Assembly (NCBI GenBank): GCA_029891385.1
Contig: CM057230.1
Location: forward strand, 50,633,414-50,697,413
Origin: Erythroxylum novogranatense
Taxonomy: Eukaryota > Streptophyta > Magnoliopsida > Malpighiales > Erythroxylaceae
Direction: 5' to 3'
DNA: 64,000 nt
Shown: positions 34,129 to 44,868 of the stretch, one piece after another
How positions within the stretch are numbered: the stretch's first letter is position 1
Layout of the letters: each line of letters opens with the position of its first letter
Notes under the pieces: generated by a model
What the model saw: only the letters and a program-made list of their open reading frames with translations
Told to the model about the DNA's origin: nothing
Databases searched by the model: none
Translations under genes and position numbers: made by a program

Positions 34129-35110
34129 ATGGCTAAATCACATGTTTTTATAGCTGAAGGTGCCTCGATCACAAGACCTGCTACATTCAATGGCGAAGAT
34201 TATCATTATTGGAAGGACATGATGTGGCTCTTTATAGAATCCACACATATTGATCTTTGGGATATCATTGAGAATGGTCCATATACACAAACAGATGACG
34301 AAGGCAATAACATCTCTCGTGACAAATGGTCAGCTGATCAAAAAGCTCGATTTTAGTTAAACTCAAAGGTCAAGTTTTTTTTAAGTTGTGTCCTAAGTAG
34401 AAGTGAATATGATAAGGTTCATGGATGCGAATCTACAAAGGAAATGTGGGACACATTAGCCATTGCACATGAGAAAAAGTCCAAGATTAGTATTCTTGTT
34501 CATTAGTATGAGTTGTTCAAGATGGAAGATGATGAGACTATTGATCAGATGTTTAGATGATTCCAAACAATTGTTATCAGACTTACAGCTCTATGGAGAA
34601 TCTACAATAATCAAGATCATGTCAGAAAGATTCTCAGGAGTCTTCCAAAATGATGGAGACCCAAAGTAACGCCAATATAAGAGGCCAAGAATTTAAGTAA
34701 GCTGACGCTAGATGAATTGTTTGGTTCATGAAAAATACACGAAGTAGAGCTTGATGCAGAAAATAAACCTAGAAGAGATTAATCTATCGCATTAAAGGCT
34801 GGTCAAAAGAATTAGAAGGTACAGAAAAATGAAAGTAAATCTTCAAAAGCATTAAAGATTGAAAAAATCAAGAATGATGATGCTAGTGAATCTAATCAAG
34901 ATTCAAGTGAAGATGATGATGAACTAACCTTCATTTCAATAAAGATTATGAGGATGTGGAAAAAGAAATCAAAGGAAAATAAAGACTCTTCCTTTAAGAA
35001 GAATAGCAAAGATGATTCAAAGAATGAGAAAAGTTCTATCATCTGTTATGAGTGCAATAAATCAGGACATTAGAAGTCTGAATGCCCCATTGTTTAAAAG
35101 AAAACAGAAG
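34129..35110 (+). pseudogene. Copia gag (UBN2-type) with zinc knuckle
   Basis: Starts at ATG with ITRPATFNGEDYHYWKDMM, the conserved start of copia gag. Downstream in other frames come CESTKEMWDTLAIAHE, KILRSLPK and LTLDELFG, all UBN2-family blocks, then a lysine-rich stretch and the nucleic-acid-binding knuckle CYECNKSGH then a stop then KSEC at about 35045-35090. The protein would form the virus-like particle and bind element RNA. Broken by at least eight stops (34354, 34504, 34556 and others), several explained by G to A or C to T changes (for example tryptophan or glutamine codons). Confidence 0.88.
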
Positions 35111-35749
35111 AAAAGTAAAGAAACAAAAAGAACATGATGGCAACTTGGGAAGATCTGGATTCATCTAAATCTGACTCTAACTCAAAAACATCAGAACAAG
35201 TAAATATATGATTGATAGCTGAAAGGGAATGCGATGATGAGGTAATTTCTAACTTTGATGATCTTCAGGATATGTATTTAGAATTGTTAGAAGATTCACA
35301 TGCTATCTTAAAACAATATAGGATATTGAAAAACAAATTCGCTAAAAATTTGAAGAACATAAAACTTTAAGAAAAAGAAAATGTCTGCCTTAAGAAACAA
35401 GTAGACGATATGAAAAGAAAGTAACTATAGATAGATCTATGGAAATTAATCAATTGAAACAAAGGATTAACAGCCTCTCAATAGATTTATCAACATTTAC
35501 TGAAAGTACAAAAAGAATGAATGATATCATTGAAAAATATAAACATCCAAATGATATGAGTGGTTTAGGTTTTAATAATATTAATGTTAGTCATAATAAG
35601 AGATTTGTTTCTAACAAAAAGAAAAAGAAACAATATTTTTATTACTCAATGAATAATTGTAAGGCTAACCCCAAAGGACCCAAGAAAATATGGGTACCTA
35701 AGAAAGATATAATATATATTGCAAATCTCCTTTCTTGAAAAAAGCAACC
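35111..35749 (+). pseudogene. Copia gag-pol spacer, coiled-coil-like
   Basis: Acidic and lysine-rich. About 35280-35560 is a likely coiled coil (LELLEDSHAILKQY, LKQRINSLSIDLSTF). It ends with GPKKIWVPKK at about 35678, the block found just before the protease in SIRE-like copia elements. Several stops. Confidence 0.75.
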
Positions 35750-36063
35750 AGCACCAATGATACTTGGATAGTAGCTGCTTGCGACATATGAAAGGAAGAA
35801 GGTCTATGTTCCTAAACCTCCAAAATAAGCAAGGAGGATCAGTAACTTTTGGAGACAACCATCAAGGAAAAATAGTTGGAATCGACAAAATTGATAAAGA
35901 TTCTTTTTTGTCTATTGATAATGTTCTGCTAATTGAAGGCTTGAAGCATAATCTAATTAGTGTAAGTCAATTATGTGATTCTAGTTTTGAAGTATCCTTT
36001 AATCAAAATTCTTGTGTAGTAAAAAGCAAGGAAGATTTCATATTCTTTTCTACCAAGGGATGA
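35750..36063 (+). pseudogene. Copia aspartic protease and linker
   Basis: The active-site region reads YLDSSCLRHMKG where the family has YLDSGCSRHMTG, so the catalytic DSG has become DSS, likely inactivating. It continues with SVTFGDNHQGKIVG, VLLIEGLKHNLISVSQLCD and NSCVVKS in good agreement with the family. A stop at 36061 ends the open stretch. The protease would cut the polyprotein within particles. Confidence 0.85.
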
Positions 36064-37100
36064 AATAATCTCTATAAAACTAACTTAGATGATTTCAAAA
36101 GTCAAAATATTTCATATTTTATATTAACAAATGAGGAAAAATTGATTTGGCATAAAAAGCTAGGTCATGTTAGTTTTAAACATATTTCCAAGTTGGTTAG
36201 ACATGACTTGGTAACAGGATTAACAAAAACAAGTTTTCACAAAGATTTCTTTTGTGAGAGTTGTCAAAAAGGAAAACAAGTTAAAACATCTTTTTCCTCT
36301 AAAAATGTTGTAACTTCATCTAGACCTCTAGAGTTATTACATATAGATTTATTTAGTCCAACCAGAGCACTAAGTCTAGCCAAAAAGAAGTATGGTCTCA
36401 TAATTGTTGATCACATAAAGATGAATCTCTTAAGTGCTTTAAAGTTCTATCCAAAAAGTTACAAAATGAAAAGGGAATTTCTATTGCTAGAATTAGGAGT
36501 GATTATGGTGGAGAATTTGAAAATGTAAAATTCAGAATGTTTTGTAAAGAGAATGGAATTTTTCATAATTTCTTTGCTCTTAGAACTCCTCAACAAAATG
36601 GAGTTATAAAAAGAAAGAACAAGATGATTCAGGAAATGACAAGGACTATGCTATGTGAAATGAATCTTCTTAAGTATTTCTGGGCAAAAGCTGTAAATAC
36701 AGCTTGTTATATTCAAAATAGAATTTTTTTTGACCTATTTTAAATAAAAATCCATATAAGTTATGCAAAGGAAGAAAACCAAATATATCTTACTTCCATC
36801 CTTTTAGTTGCAAATGCACTATATTGAATACAAAAGAAAAGTTGGATAAATCTGATTCTAAGATCAATTCAGGAATTTTTCTAGGATATTCGATTACTTC
36901 TAAAGCTTATAGAGTCTATAATCTTGTTTCTAAATCTATTGAAGAGTCTATGCATGTTAAATTTGATGATGATTCTCATCTAAATAGAAGAGACAATTCT
37001 GATGATGAAACTCTATTTGCTTCTTTAGTCAATAACCTAGACACGTCAACACCAGACAATTCACTTAATAAGGTAGAAGATATTTATGAAAACTTTAGTC
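36064..37100 (+). pseudogene. Copia integrase
   Basis: Order of blocks: zinc-binding LIWHKKLGHVSFKHI (about 36145) with CESCQKGKQ (about 36258); core with LLHIDLF (first aspartate, about 36336); RSDYGGEFEN (second aspartate, about 36495, after a frameshift); PQQNGVIKRKN at about 36588, where the catalytic glutamate of NGVVERKN is a lysine; then FWAKAVNTACYIQNR. The C-terminal region includes GIFLGYSITSKAYRVYN (36878) and MHVKFDDD. Loss of the glutamate means no strand transfer even without the frameshifts. A large part, 36537-36743, is open and well conserved. Confidence 0.9.
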
Positions 37101-38222
37101 TTAAAAAAGACTAGAAGTATAAATCTTCTCACCCAGAAAACCTGATTATAGGAGAAACATCAGGAGGAGTGAGAACTAGGTCGAAATTTAGAAGAGAGGC
37201 AAATGTAGCTATTGTTTCTGAATTAGAACCTAAGAAAATTAATGAAGCTCTTCAAGATGAAGCTTAGATTTTAGCCATGCAAGAGGAGTTAAATCAATTT
37301 ACAAGGAACAAAGTTTGGTCTTTAGTTCCTAGACCTTCCAATAAGTCCATCATAGGAACCAGATGGGTATTCAAAAATAAACTAGACAAATTAGGAAGAG
37401 TAAACCGTAACAAAGTTAGATTAGTAGCTCAAGGCTATAATCAACAAGAAGGAATATACTATAATGAAACCTATGCTCCGATAGCTAGACTAGAAGCTAT
37501 TAGGATTTTGTTTGAATATGCTATTTATCATGATATAAAATTGTTTCAAAGGGAAGTGAAAAGTGCCTTTTTAAATGGTTTTATAGATGAAGAAGTTTAT
37601 GTAAAACAACCTCTTAGTTTTGAAGATACTGATAAACCAGACTATGTCTATAGACTTCATAAAGCTTTGTATAGATTAAAACAAGCACCTCGTGCTTGGT
37701 ATGATCGAATGAGTTCATTTTTTGATTAGAAATGACTTTATTAAAGGTCAAGTAAATAAGACTTTGTTTAGAAAACATATTAAAAATGATTGTATAGGTG
37801 TACAAATATATGTAGATGATATTATTTTTGGTGCAACTTCTAAAAAGTAATGTTCTAGTTTTGAAAATCTTATGAAAAGTGAATTTGAAATAAGTATGAT
37901 GGATGAATTGAAATTCTTTATTGGTTTACAAATTAAACAAATCAAAGAACTTTTAGTCAAATATAAAATGGAGAAGGTCAAACCTATGTCAACTCCTAGG
38001 CATCCTTCAATCCTCTTATCTAAGGATGAAGCTAATAAGAAGATTAATCAAACCCTTTTCAGAGCAATTATTGGTTGTTTACTTTACCTAACTGTAAGCA
38101 GACTTGATATACTATTTAGTGTTTGCTTGTGTGCAAGATTTCAAACAGATCCTAGAGAATCTCATTATATTTCTATCAAAAGAATATTGAGATACTTAAC
38201 AGGTTCTACTGATTTTGTTTAA
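37101..38222 (+). pseudogene. Copia reverse transcriptase
   Basis: 37277-37729 is open: VWSLVPRP, GTRWVFKNKLDKLG, VRLVAQGYNQQEGIYYNETY, AIYHDIKLFQREVKSAFLNG, YRLHKALYRLKQAPRAWYD. After a frameshift near 37715 the catalytic block YVDDIIFGAT at about 37808 is intact. It continues with FEISMMDELKFFIGLQIKQ, SILLSKDE and LYLTVSRLDILFSVCLCARF. This polymerase copies element RNA to DNA using the tRNA primer. Inactive here because of the frameshift and stops (37727, 37848). Confidence 0.92.
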
Positions 38223-38720
38223 TGTTTGAGAAAGGTAAAGATTTCAGGTTAATTGGCTATTGTGATGCTGATTATGTTGGAGATAGGATTGATAGAAAGA
38301 GTACAAGTGGAGGTTTTCACCTTCTTGGTTATAATCTAATTTTTTGATCAAGCAAAAGGCAGAGTTCAATTGCCCTATCTACTGCAGAAGCTGAATAGAT
38401 GTTAGCTACAAGTTGTTGTTCACAGATGTTATGGATTAAATATCAATTAAAGGATTATTCTATCCAAAAAGATAAGATTCCAATCTTCTATGACAATAAA
38501 AGTTCTATTAATCTATCAAAGAATCCAATACAACACTCGAGGTTAAAGCATATTGAAGTTAGACATCATTTTATACGAGACTATGTACAGGGAGGAATCA
38601 TCAGTCTACAACTTGTTGAGATGAATCAACAATAGGCGGATATCTTCACAAAACCCTTAAGTGAAGATAAATTTAAGGAAATCAGACGAAACTTGAATAT
38701 GGTAATGTTAAATGACCATT
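38223..38720 (+). pseudogene. Copia RNase H
   Basis: Reads RLIGYCDADYVGDRIDRKST, SGGFHLLGYN, SSKRQSSIALSTAEAE then a stop where the family has tyrosine. 38399-38635 is open: ATSCCSQMLWIKYQLKDY, IFYDNKSSINLSKNPIQHSR, LKHIEVRHHFIRDYV. It ends ADIFTKPLSEDKF near 38680. RNase H removes RNA from the hybrid during reverse transcription. Three visible stops, two of them at tryptophan or tyrosine codons. Confidence 0.9.
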
Positions 38721-39051
38721 CGTCTAAAACATTATGACCTAGACGATTCGTACAAGAAGAAGATAAAAAGTCGTAAGTTTTTAAGTAAATAGTAAAGGTA
38801 AGTTACGAACGGTAACTTTTCAAGAGTATGTATCAAAAGAAATTCTTCTCAAGATTCTAAAATACATTATACTCTAGAATTTTCTTAAAAAACTTTGAAA
38901 CCGACTTGTTTAGTGCTCTCAACAAAGACAATTCAATACTCTGTTCTAAACTTCAAATTCTTCTCATTTCATATTTTCTTTTAGATACTAACCTCGCTAC
39001 GTTAAGCGAAATACATTTGTGTGTTTAGAGTTTATTTGTTATAGATCAAAA
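38721..39051 (+). other. Copia spacer between pol and downstream ORF
   Basis: About 330 bp of AT-rich sequence with no conserved protein blocks. Nothing else seen. Confidence 0.6.
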
Positions 39052-40146
39052 ATGGAGAAATCTCTTATTTATGGGAGACACATTGGTTTCACTTCCTAGA
39101 AGAAGAATTAGATGGAAATCAAACCAGAAATTGAAACAGTTGGCTGGAAAAAATTCTTCAACATTCGTGAAATGGTCCATTTGAATGAGATATATGATTT
39201 CTAGAAAAATGCAAAGGTGGTGGACAATACCTTAATATCAATGGTAGATAGGTTGTCGATTATAGTCACACAAGATTCTATCAAGAAGGCTATTGGGTTT
39301 CCAAGTATTAGAGCAAAGCTGTTTAACAATACAAATTGGATCGCTCAAGATCGTGTAGATAAAGCTCACATCAATCGACAAATATATGGAAGTAATGATC
39401 CAGGAGTCAAGAAGGCTTCAATCCTTGTTTTGAAGGCTAGGGTTCTACATTCATTGCTTATCCACTATATTCTACCTAGAGTAGGCTCAAAGGATGTGGT
39501 GACAATGAATGATGAACATTGTTTGTTTCATCTACTTACTCACCAACCTATCGTTCTTGATTTTGAAGTACATGATAATTCTAAGGGAGATTAGGATGGC
39601 TCTTTACCTTACGGTATGTTGTTGACAAGATTCTTTAGAGAATCTAGAATCCTACTTGATAAAGGTAACAATGTAAAAATGGATGTAAAGAGTGTTATTA
39701 ATGCCTTTACTATTCTCAGAATGGGAATAAAGTTTGAAGCTGAAGCAGATATAGGTTTTACATTGAAAGCAAAGTCTAAGGGGGAGTTTATAGTAAGACG
39801 AAGTAGGAGTGAACATGTTACGTCTGGAAGACAATCAAAACCTCGATTGACAAGAAGAACATCCACAAAAAAAAGGCTGAACAATCATCTGATGTGCCAA
39901 TACAAGTTAAGATGATTCTAAAAAAGGAGGAAAGCAAGGTTCAACAATCAACACAATAAGTGTCTTTGAAGAGGAAGGCTGAGATGCTCCAATCAGAAAA
40001 GCCCAAACAGTCAAAAAGTTCACCAAGATTATTGACTTTATGACAACAAGAACAAAAGAAGCAAAAATTTCTAATTCTTGATGGAGATTTTGAGAAGCAA
40101 AAACAACGACAACAGCCTACCAAATCAATTATTGTTATTATGTAAT
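39052..40146 (+). pseudogene. Copia extra ORF (env position), N-terminal part
   Basis: Starts MEKSLIYGRH. 39217-39594 is open, with SIIVTQDSIKKAIGFPSIRA, KLFNNTNWIAQDRVDKAHIN, RQIYGSNDPGVKKASILVLK and a GSLPYGMLLTRFFRE block just after the next stop (39594). This resembles the protein of unknown function (often labelled putative plant transposon protein) found downstream of pol in SIRE-like copia elements. It is in the envelope position, but I see no signal peptide or membrane segment. The C-terminal part becomes lysine-rich (39840-40100) and is then cut by an insertion. Confidence 0.75.
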
Positions 40147-41938
40147 TTATCTCAGTGTAAGTAAAGGAGTTTACTTCAAGGGAATGATGAGTTTCATATC
40201 ATGATAGTAGTTGACTATCAATAATGGCACTATTAAATGAACCTAGAATCAAGTATGTTTTCAAGAATAAAGTGGGTCGTTACTTTAATCTTATATCATA
40301 CAACTTAAGCAATCGTTTATTATAAACCAAAATCTTAATGAGTGGTGAACTCGTATGTATTTCACTATAATTCTTGATATGATCAGAATAGATTTTTACA
40401 AAGTGTTAATCCAATGTCTGCATGTTGGAATTATTAACTGAAAAATGTATTAAGGAACATTCACTCAAATAAAGAGTTTATAATGATATCTTCACTTTTA
40501 GATGTTTTAAGGAGATTTGGTGATTAAACTGGTGCCAGTAGATTGATGGACTAGCTACCTATCAAGTCTTAACACCAAGATGAGATCTTGTGTGTTAATT
40601 ACCATATAAAGTAAAATAGGAGATCTAGAAGGAAAAACCAACATAAGGGTAAAATATTAATTTTACCCTTTGTTGTGCAGATGGCGATAATAAGGTTCTA
40701 AATAGGGTTTACAATTGGACATAAAACATATATTCTCATAATATTTAATAATTCAAGAGTTCAACTAATTGTCTTTAGTAGAAGACATTTAGTAGAAGAT
40801 TAAATTAATTCTAGGCTTATTGGAGCTTGAATTATCAAAGTCTAATAAGATTCCCCACTTGGCTTCAAAGAAGGTTATCAAGCTAAGTAAGAAATATAAA
40901 TGGAGGTTTTAGAAGCACATAATTGAATGTTGGTCTTGTACTAATTAATGGTTAATTAGAAGCCCAAATGTTTATTTAGAAATAGACTAGACTTTGGTTT
41001 AATGTAATTGATTAGATTAGTTATATTAAATCAAATTTTTTAAAGAAAGGATTAACAATTTCGGTTTGAATGGACTGATTGTGCAGCTGCACATTTGATA
41101 TTAACTTGTTAAATAAAGATGGTTTTATTATGGTTTATCATCATTAAATGGAGTTATGAACTTACCATTAAATGGTTTAATGATTATCTTTTAATGTTGA
41201 CATATAACCTATTAGCATTCATTGGATTAAAGAAGAAAGATGTGCATTGGATGGACCATCTTCGAAAACAAAAATTGGTAAGTCATATTTAGGTTAATAG
41301 TCTTTTCATATAGCCATCTTAAAGATAAATGGGAAGAGTCTCATTTATTGGCTACTTGATGATTGATTAAAGTAAGAAGTGATGCATTGGATGCTATTCT
41401 TTTCTTCCATTCCATGCATAATCGAAATTGAGTGTGTAAGAAAGTGTTCTTACATAGTTTAACTATCTCTCTCCTTTCTTGCATGAGTGAGCCGAAATTT
41501 GCAAGAAAAGAGTCTCATTTTTAGTTCATTTCTTCTAAGAAAATCTCGTCCAAATATTTCTTCACCTTTTCCACCAAAGGATTTTGTTAACCAAGTTATC
41601 CCGGAAGAACAAGATGTAAATTAAATTGGTTGAGGATACAACAACAAAAAGAGGATAGATTGACAAAGAAAAAGATTCAAAAGTAAAGGCTTTGGATAAA
41701 AAAAGGAGGGAGGATAACACAGTGAGGAATTAAAGTTGTAGCGAAGGAGTTGATAATATCACTATCTTATTTATGTTTAATATTATCCTTATACCATATC
41801 ATGTATAGATTGGCATGATGATTTGGATATATTGGTTCCACTGCAAATAAGATTTCTAAACAAATTTGAAATCTACCTGTTCTCCAAATATGACATGCTC
41901 TCTTTTCCCTATCTAACATAACCAAGATGTTCAACCCC
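40147..41938. mobile_element. Unclassified 1.8 kb insertion in the copia extra ORF
   Basis: The ORF content breaks at 40146 and resumes at 41939. TGTAAT is present on both sides (40141-40146 and 41939-41944) and may be the target duplication. There are no long ORFs, no obvious terminal inverted repeats, and no TG...CA ends that fit the duplication. It has AT-rich parts and a more gene-like stretch with pyrimidine-rich sequence (41400-41600). It could be a solo LTR of an unrelated family, a degenerate non-autonomous element, or spacer of this copia lineage. Confidence 0.45.
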
Positions 41939-42662
41939 TGTAATAAACGAAGAAAAAGGGAAGAAGAAGATGTTTGTTGAAATACATGAAGATGATCTTA
42001 CATAAAAACATATTCAAGTTGTTGTGAAGAACATAGCCGATGCATGTAATGCAGCTCAACCTATAGGTATCTATATATCACATTACATATCAAGGGCATT
42101 AGGGATTCAATTTGGAGTTTCTACCAAAGATGAAAGTTTCAAGGTAGTTGGCACTGTGACAGAAGGAAGGTATAGAAGTATCACAGTTGAAGGTATCAAT
42201 TTCAACTTAAAAACCTTTTTGCATTCAATCATGCATTTCAGACCTTTAGGTTTCATACCTTCAGTTAAAAATGTGTTACACCTTCTTAGGCAATCAATTT
42301 TCAAACTACCCAGACCTGATGATCTTGATCTCCTAGAATGAAAACAAACTTTCAAACTACCCTCAATCAAAATCATAGAGTTAGACGTTTTACCTAGAGA
42401 ACTATCTTTTGTTGAAAACTTTCATCCACTTAGCGAAATATAACAAGATCCTACTGTTAATTTAGAGAAGTTAGTCACAAATAAAAGGAAGTTCAAGAAG
42501 CCTTAGCAAAAAATATTGAGGAAATTTATACTAAGGTTAATGAACTGGGTGATTCAGTCGGTGATCTTCATGAGGAAATAGCACTTCTATGTGTTTCTAT
42601 TGAACAAGACCTCAAGATAATCTGCATTGATATTTAACATATGTACTCTAAAATTCTGAAAC
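41939..42662 (+). pseudogene. Copia extra ORF, C-terminal part
   Basis: 42024-42341 is open: KNIADACNAAQPIGIYISHY, ISRALGIQFGVSTKDE, VVGTVTEGRYRSI, LKTFLHSIMHFRPLGFIPSV. After a stop, short leucine-rich pieces follow to about 42660. It continues the same downstream protein as 39052-40146; its role in the element is unknown. No homology to a known viral envelope is apparent to me. Confidence 0.7.
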
Positions 42663-42845
42663 GTTTAAGATGAACTATCTTTTTGATTAATAACAAATAG
42701 GGGGAGAAGAGGAGAAAAGAGAAAAGTGAAAATATTAGAAAACATTGTATATCTTATGCATTTCTAGTGTTATTCATCTAAACAATATTTATTTATTCAT
42801 CTAAATATTATTTTATCTTCTAATATTATGATTATTTGTTATCAT

Positions 42846-42860
42846 AAAAAAGGGGGAGAT
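42846..42860 (+). other. Copia polypurine tract
   Basis: AAAAAAGGGGGAGAT directly before the 3' LTR; it primes plus-strand synthesis. Confidence 0.85.
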
Positions 42861-43630
42861 TATTAAGTCAAGAAGACTTCACTTTTATTAATTTTGATGA
42901 CAATCAAATAATAATAATCTTAAAAGTGTGTGAATTGTTTTGATGAGTTTGTTAAGTACACAAAAAAATGTAAGTGACACAAAAAGGCAAACCTAAAAGA
43001 TATAAAAGGTCAAACCTAGAAGATACAAAAGATCAAACCCAGAAGATACATGGTCAAACCCAGAAGATACATGGTCAAACCTAGAAGATACATGGTCAAG
43101 TGCAGAAGATACATGGTCAAACCCAGAAGATACATGGTTAAACCCAGAAGATATTTAAAACTCAGGACAGATGACTTAAGATGGTCAAACTATAGAAAGT
43201 CAACATAAGAAGTAGTGCGACACCAAAAGAAGCATGACACCAGAAGAAGCTCAACACCAGAAGAAGCATAGTTCCAAACGATGCAAATGGAAACTATTGT
43301 AGAACATCAGTCGGTGAGTTAGTTGGAGTTAGTTACAGGACTCAACTAATATATTTCCAAGAGAAAGAAAGGCTAGAGCCTGGAGAGGCTAAAAAAGCAG
43401 ATAAAGAATATTTTGTGAGAGAGACTTGAAAAGGCTCTCAAGTGTAGAAATAATATTTGTAAAGTTCAAGAGTATAGTGAAATCTTAAGCAAACTCTGAG
43501 GACTGGATGTAGCCCAAGATTAAGGGTGAACTAGTATGAAATTGTGACGTCTATTCTTTAACCCTTATCTTTTAATTTTCTTATTGTTAGAAGAGTAAAT
43601 AATAATTTTTGCGATTGAATTACTTATCAA
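42861..43630 (+). repeat. Copia 3' LTR, truncated by insertion
   Basis: Starts TATTAAGTCA (TG changed to TA). It lacks about 225 bp that include the TATA box and carries eight copies of the 21-23 bp repeat. It ends at ATCAA (43626-43630), matching ATCGA in the 5' LTR, exactly where the next element begins with TGTTAAGTC. ATCAA is the likely target duplication of that element. Confidence 0.85.
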
Positions 43631-44868
43631 TGTTAAGTCATTTAAATTGCACTTATTTTGGACTTAATTATTATTAAGGTGTTGACATTATTTTCCGAAT
43701 TTAATGGAATTGCTTTATAATTGTTTACAGATGGTTTTCAACACCTTAGGGACGAAATAGAATCAAAAAGATGCAAAAGAAGGAAGAAAATCTAAAATTC
43801 CTAATTTCACAACAATTTTGTGACTAAACGTGGGCATGCCTTAGGATGGAATAAATATGCAAATCACTTTTCAAAAGTCAAAATCGATATTTTCACAATC
43901 TTTGAAGATTATATTGCCATTTTTCAAGGGGATTGACTACCAAAAATTGGGGGATACAGTATCGGAAGAGATTCAAGAGAAGATAACGAAAAACAAGCAT
44001 AAACGGAGAGGGGATGGGGGATTCACACAAGTTGTAGCTTAGGTTTAGAATAGGATTTTCGTTTCTGCAGTTTTTTGTTTTTCTTGTTCTTACGTTTCTG
44101 CATATTTCAATTAGGATTTTCATTTCTTTCATTAAAGAACTAGGGATGGAGACTTATTACCTTGTTATTTCCTTTGTTTTCAATTCAATTATGAGTAGCT
44201 AATTTTCTTATCTTGGTTGAGGGAACCCATGTTACATGTTATTATGGTGAGATGATTCGGATACATTTTACAATGTTAGTAAACATTGGATATCTTCAGA
44301 TCTATTCTTTTTAATTGGTTTCGTTGGTTTCTAGGTTCGCAACTAGAGATTAATTGATTCAATCGCTAGATTAACAAAATATGACGTTCAGTTTCGGTAA
44401 TCATAAGTAGCAATTAGGATTAACTTCTCTACGTTAGAGTTGGGAAATTCTAAAAAAGATATTCTCTTGATTGATTGCATGTCGTACATGTTTTTCACTT
44501 GCTCATTGGTTCTTGATTCTTAATGTTATTATTCAATTATACGTACGATTGTATCTAGGTTATTGTTTAATAAGAATGCTAGGATACATGTTTCTAGTCA
44601 TTATAATTAAAAGAAACTTCCCCCAATGAATGTTTATTAATGATTGCAATTTTATGTCGAGAATCCATAATAGCATGATTGCATCGGTGACCCAAAACCA
44701 AGGTACTTTTTTCATTGAATTTTTAGATTTAATTATTGTTTCAATTTGTGATTTTTCCCTTTGATTTTCTATTATTGTCTTGATTAAACAAAACCCTCCC
44801 TCTTTATTTTCGTTATTTGTCCTGTTTGAACTTGCTAACCTTTACCGTTAAAAATTTCTCGTGGAAAC
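43631..44868 (+). repeat. 5' LTR region of the Athila derivative
   Basis: AT-rich with CGTGGGCATGCC near 43829, a single CpG-rich word. The ORFs at 43857-44042 and 43893-44132 overlap on opposite strands and have no recognisable content. The stretch AAAATTTCTCGTGG at 44851 continues at 62187 (GGAACGATATCCGC...) after the nested solo LTR, matching the CTCTGTGGGATCGACC region before the LTR end in the other Athila element. Confidence 0.6.

Larger units (their letters stand above)
29881..43630 (+). mobile_element. Ty1/copia element (SIRE-like), with nested insertions
   Basis: 5' LTR 29881-31012, PBS relic 34074-34085, gag and pol 34129-38720 in the copia order (protease, integrase, RT, RNase H), an extra ORF 39052-42662, polypurine tract, 3' LTR from 42861. 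Without its nested solo LTR it is about 10.7 kb, a size typical of SIRE/Maximus elements, which also carry an ORF after RNase H. It inserted into the Athila-like pol (5' flank ACAAC). The 3' LTR stops at 43630 where another element starts, so the remaining ~150 bp should be beyond 64000. All reading frames are broken. Confidence 0.88.

Noticed and set aside
39052..42662. True retroviral envelope gene
   Set aside because: Position fits, but no signal peptide, fusion peptide or transmembrane segment is visible, and the blocks match a plant retroelement protein of unknown function.
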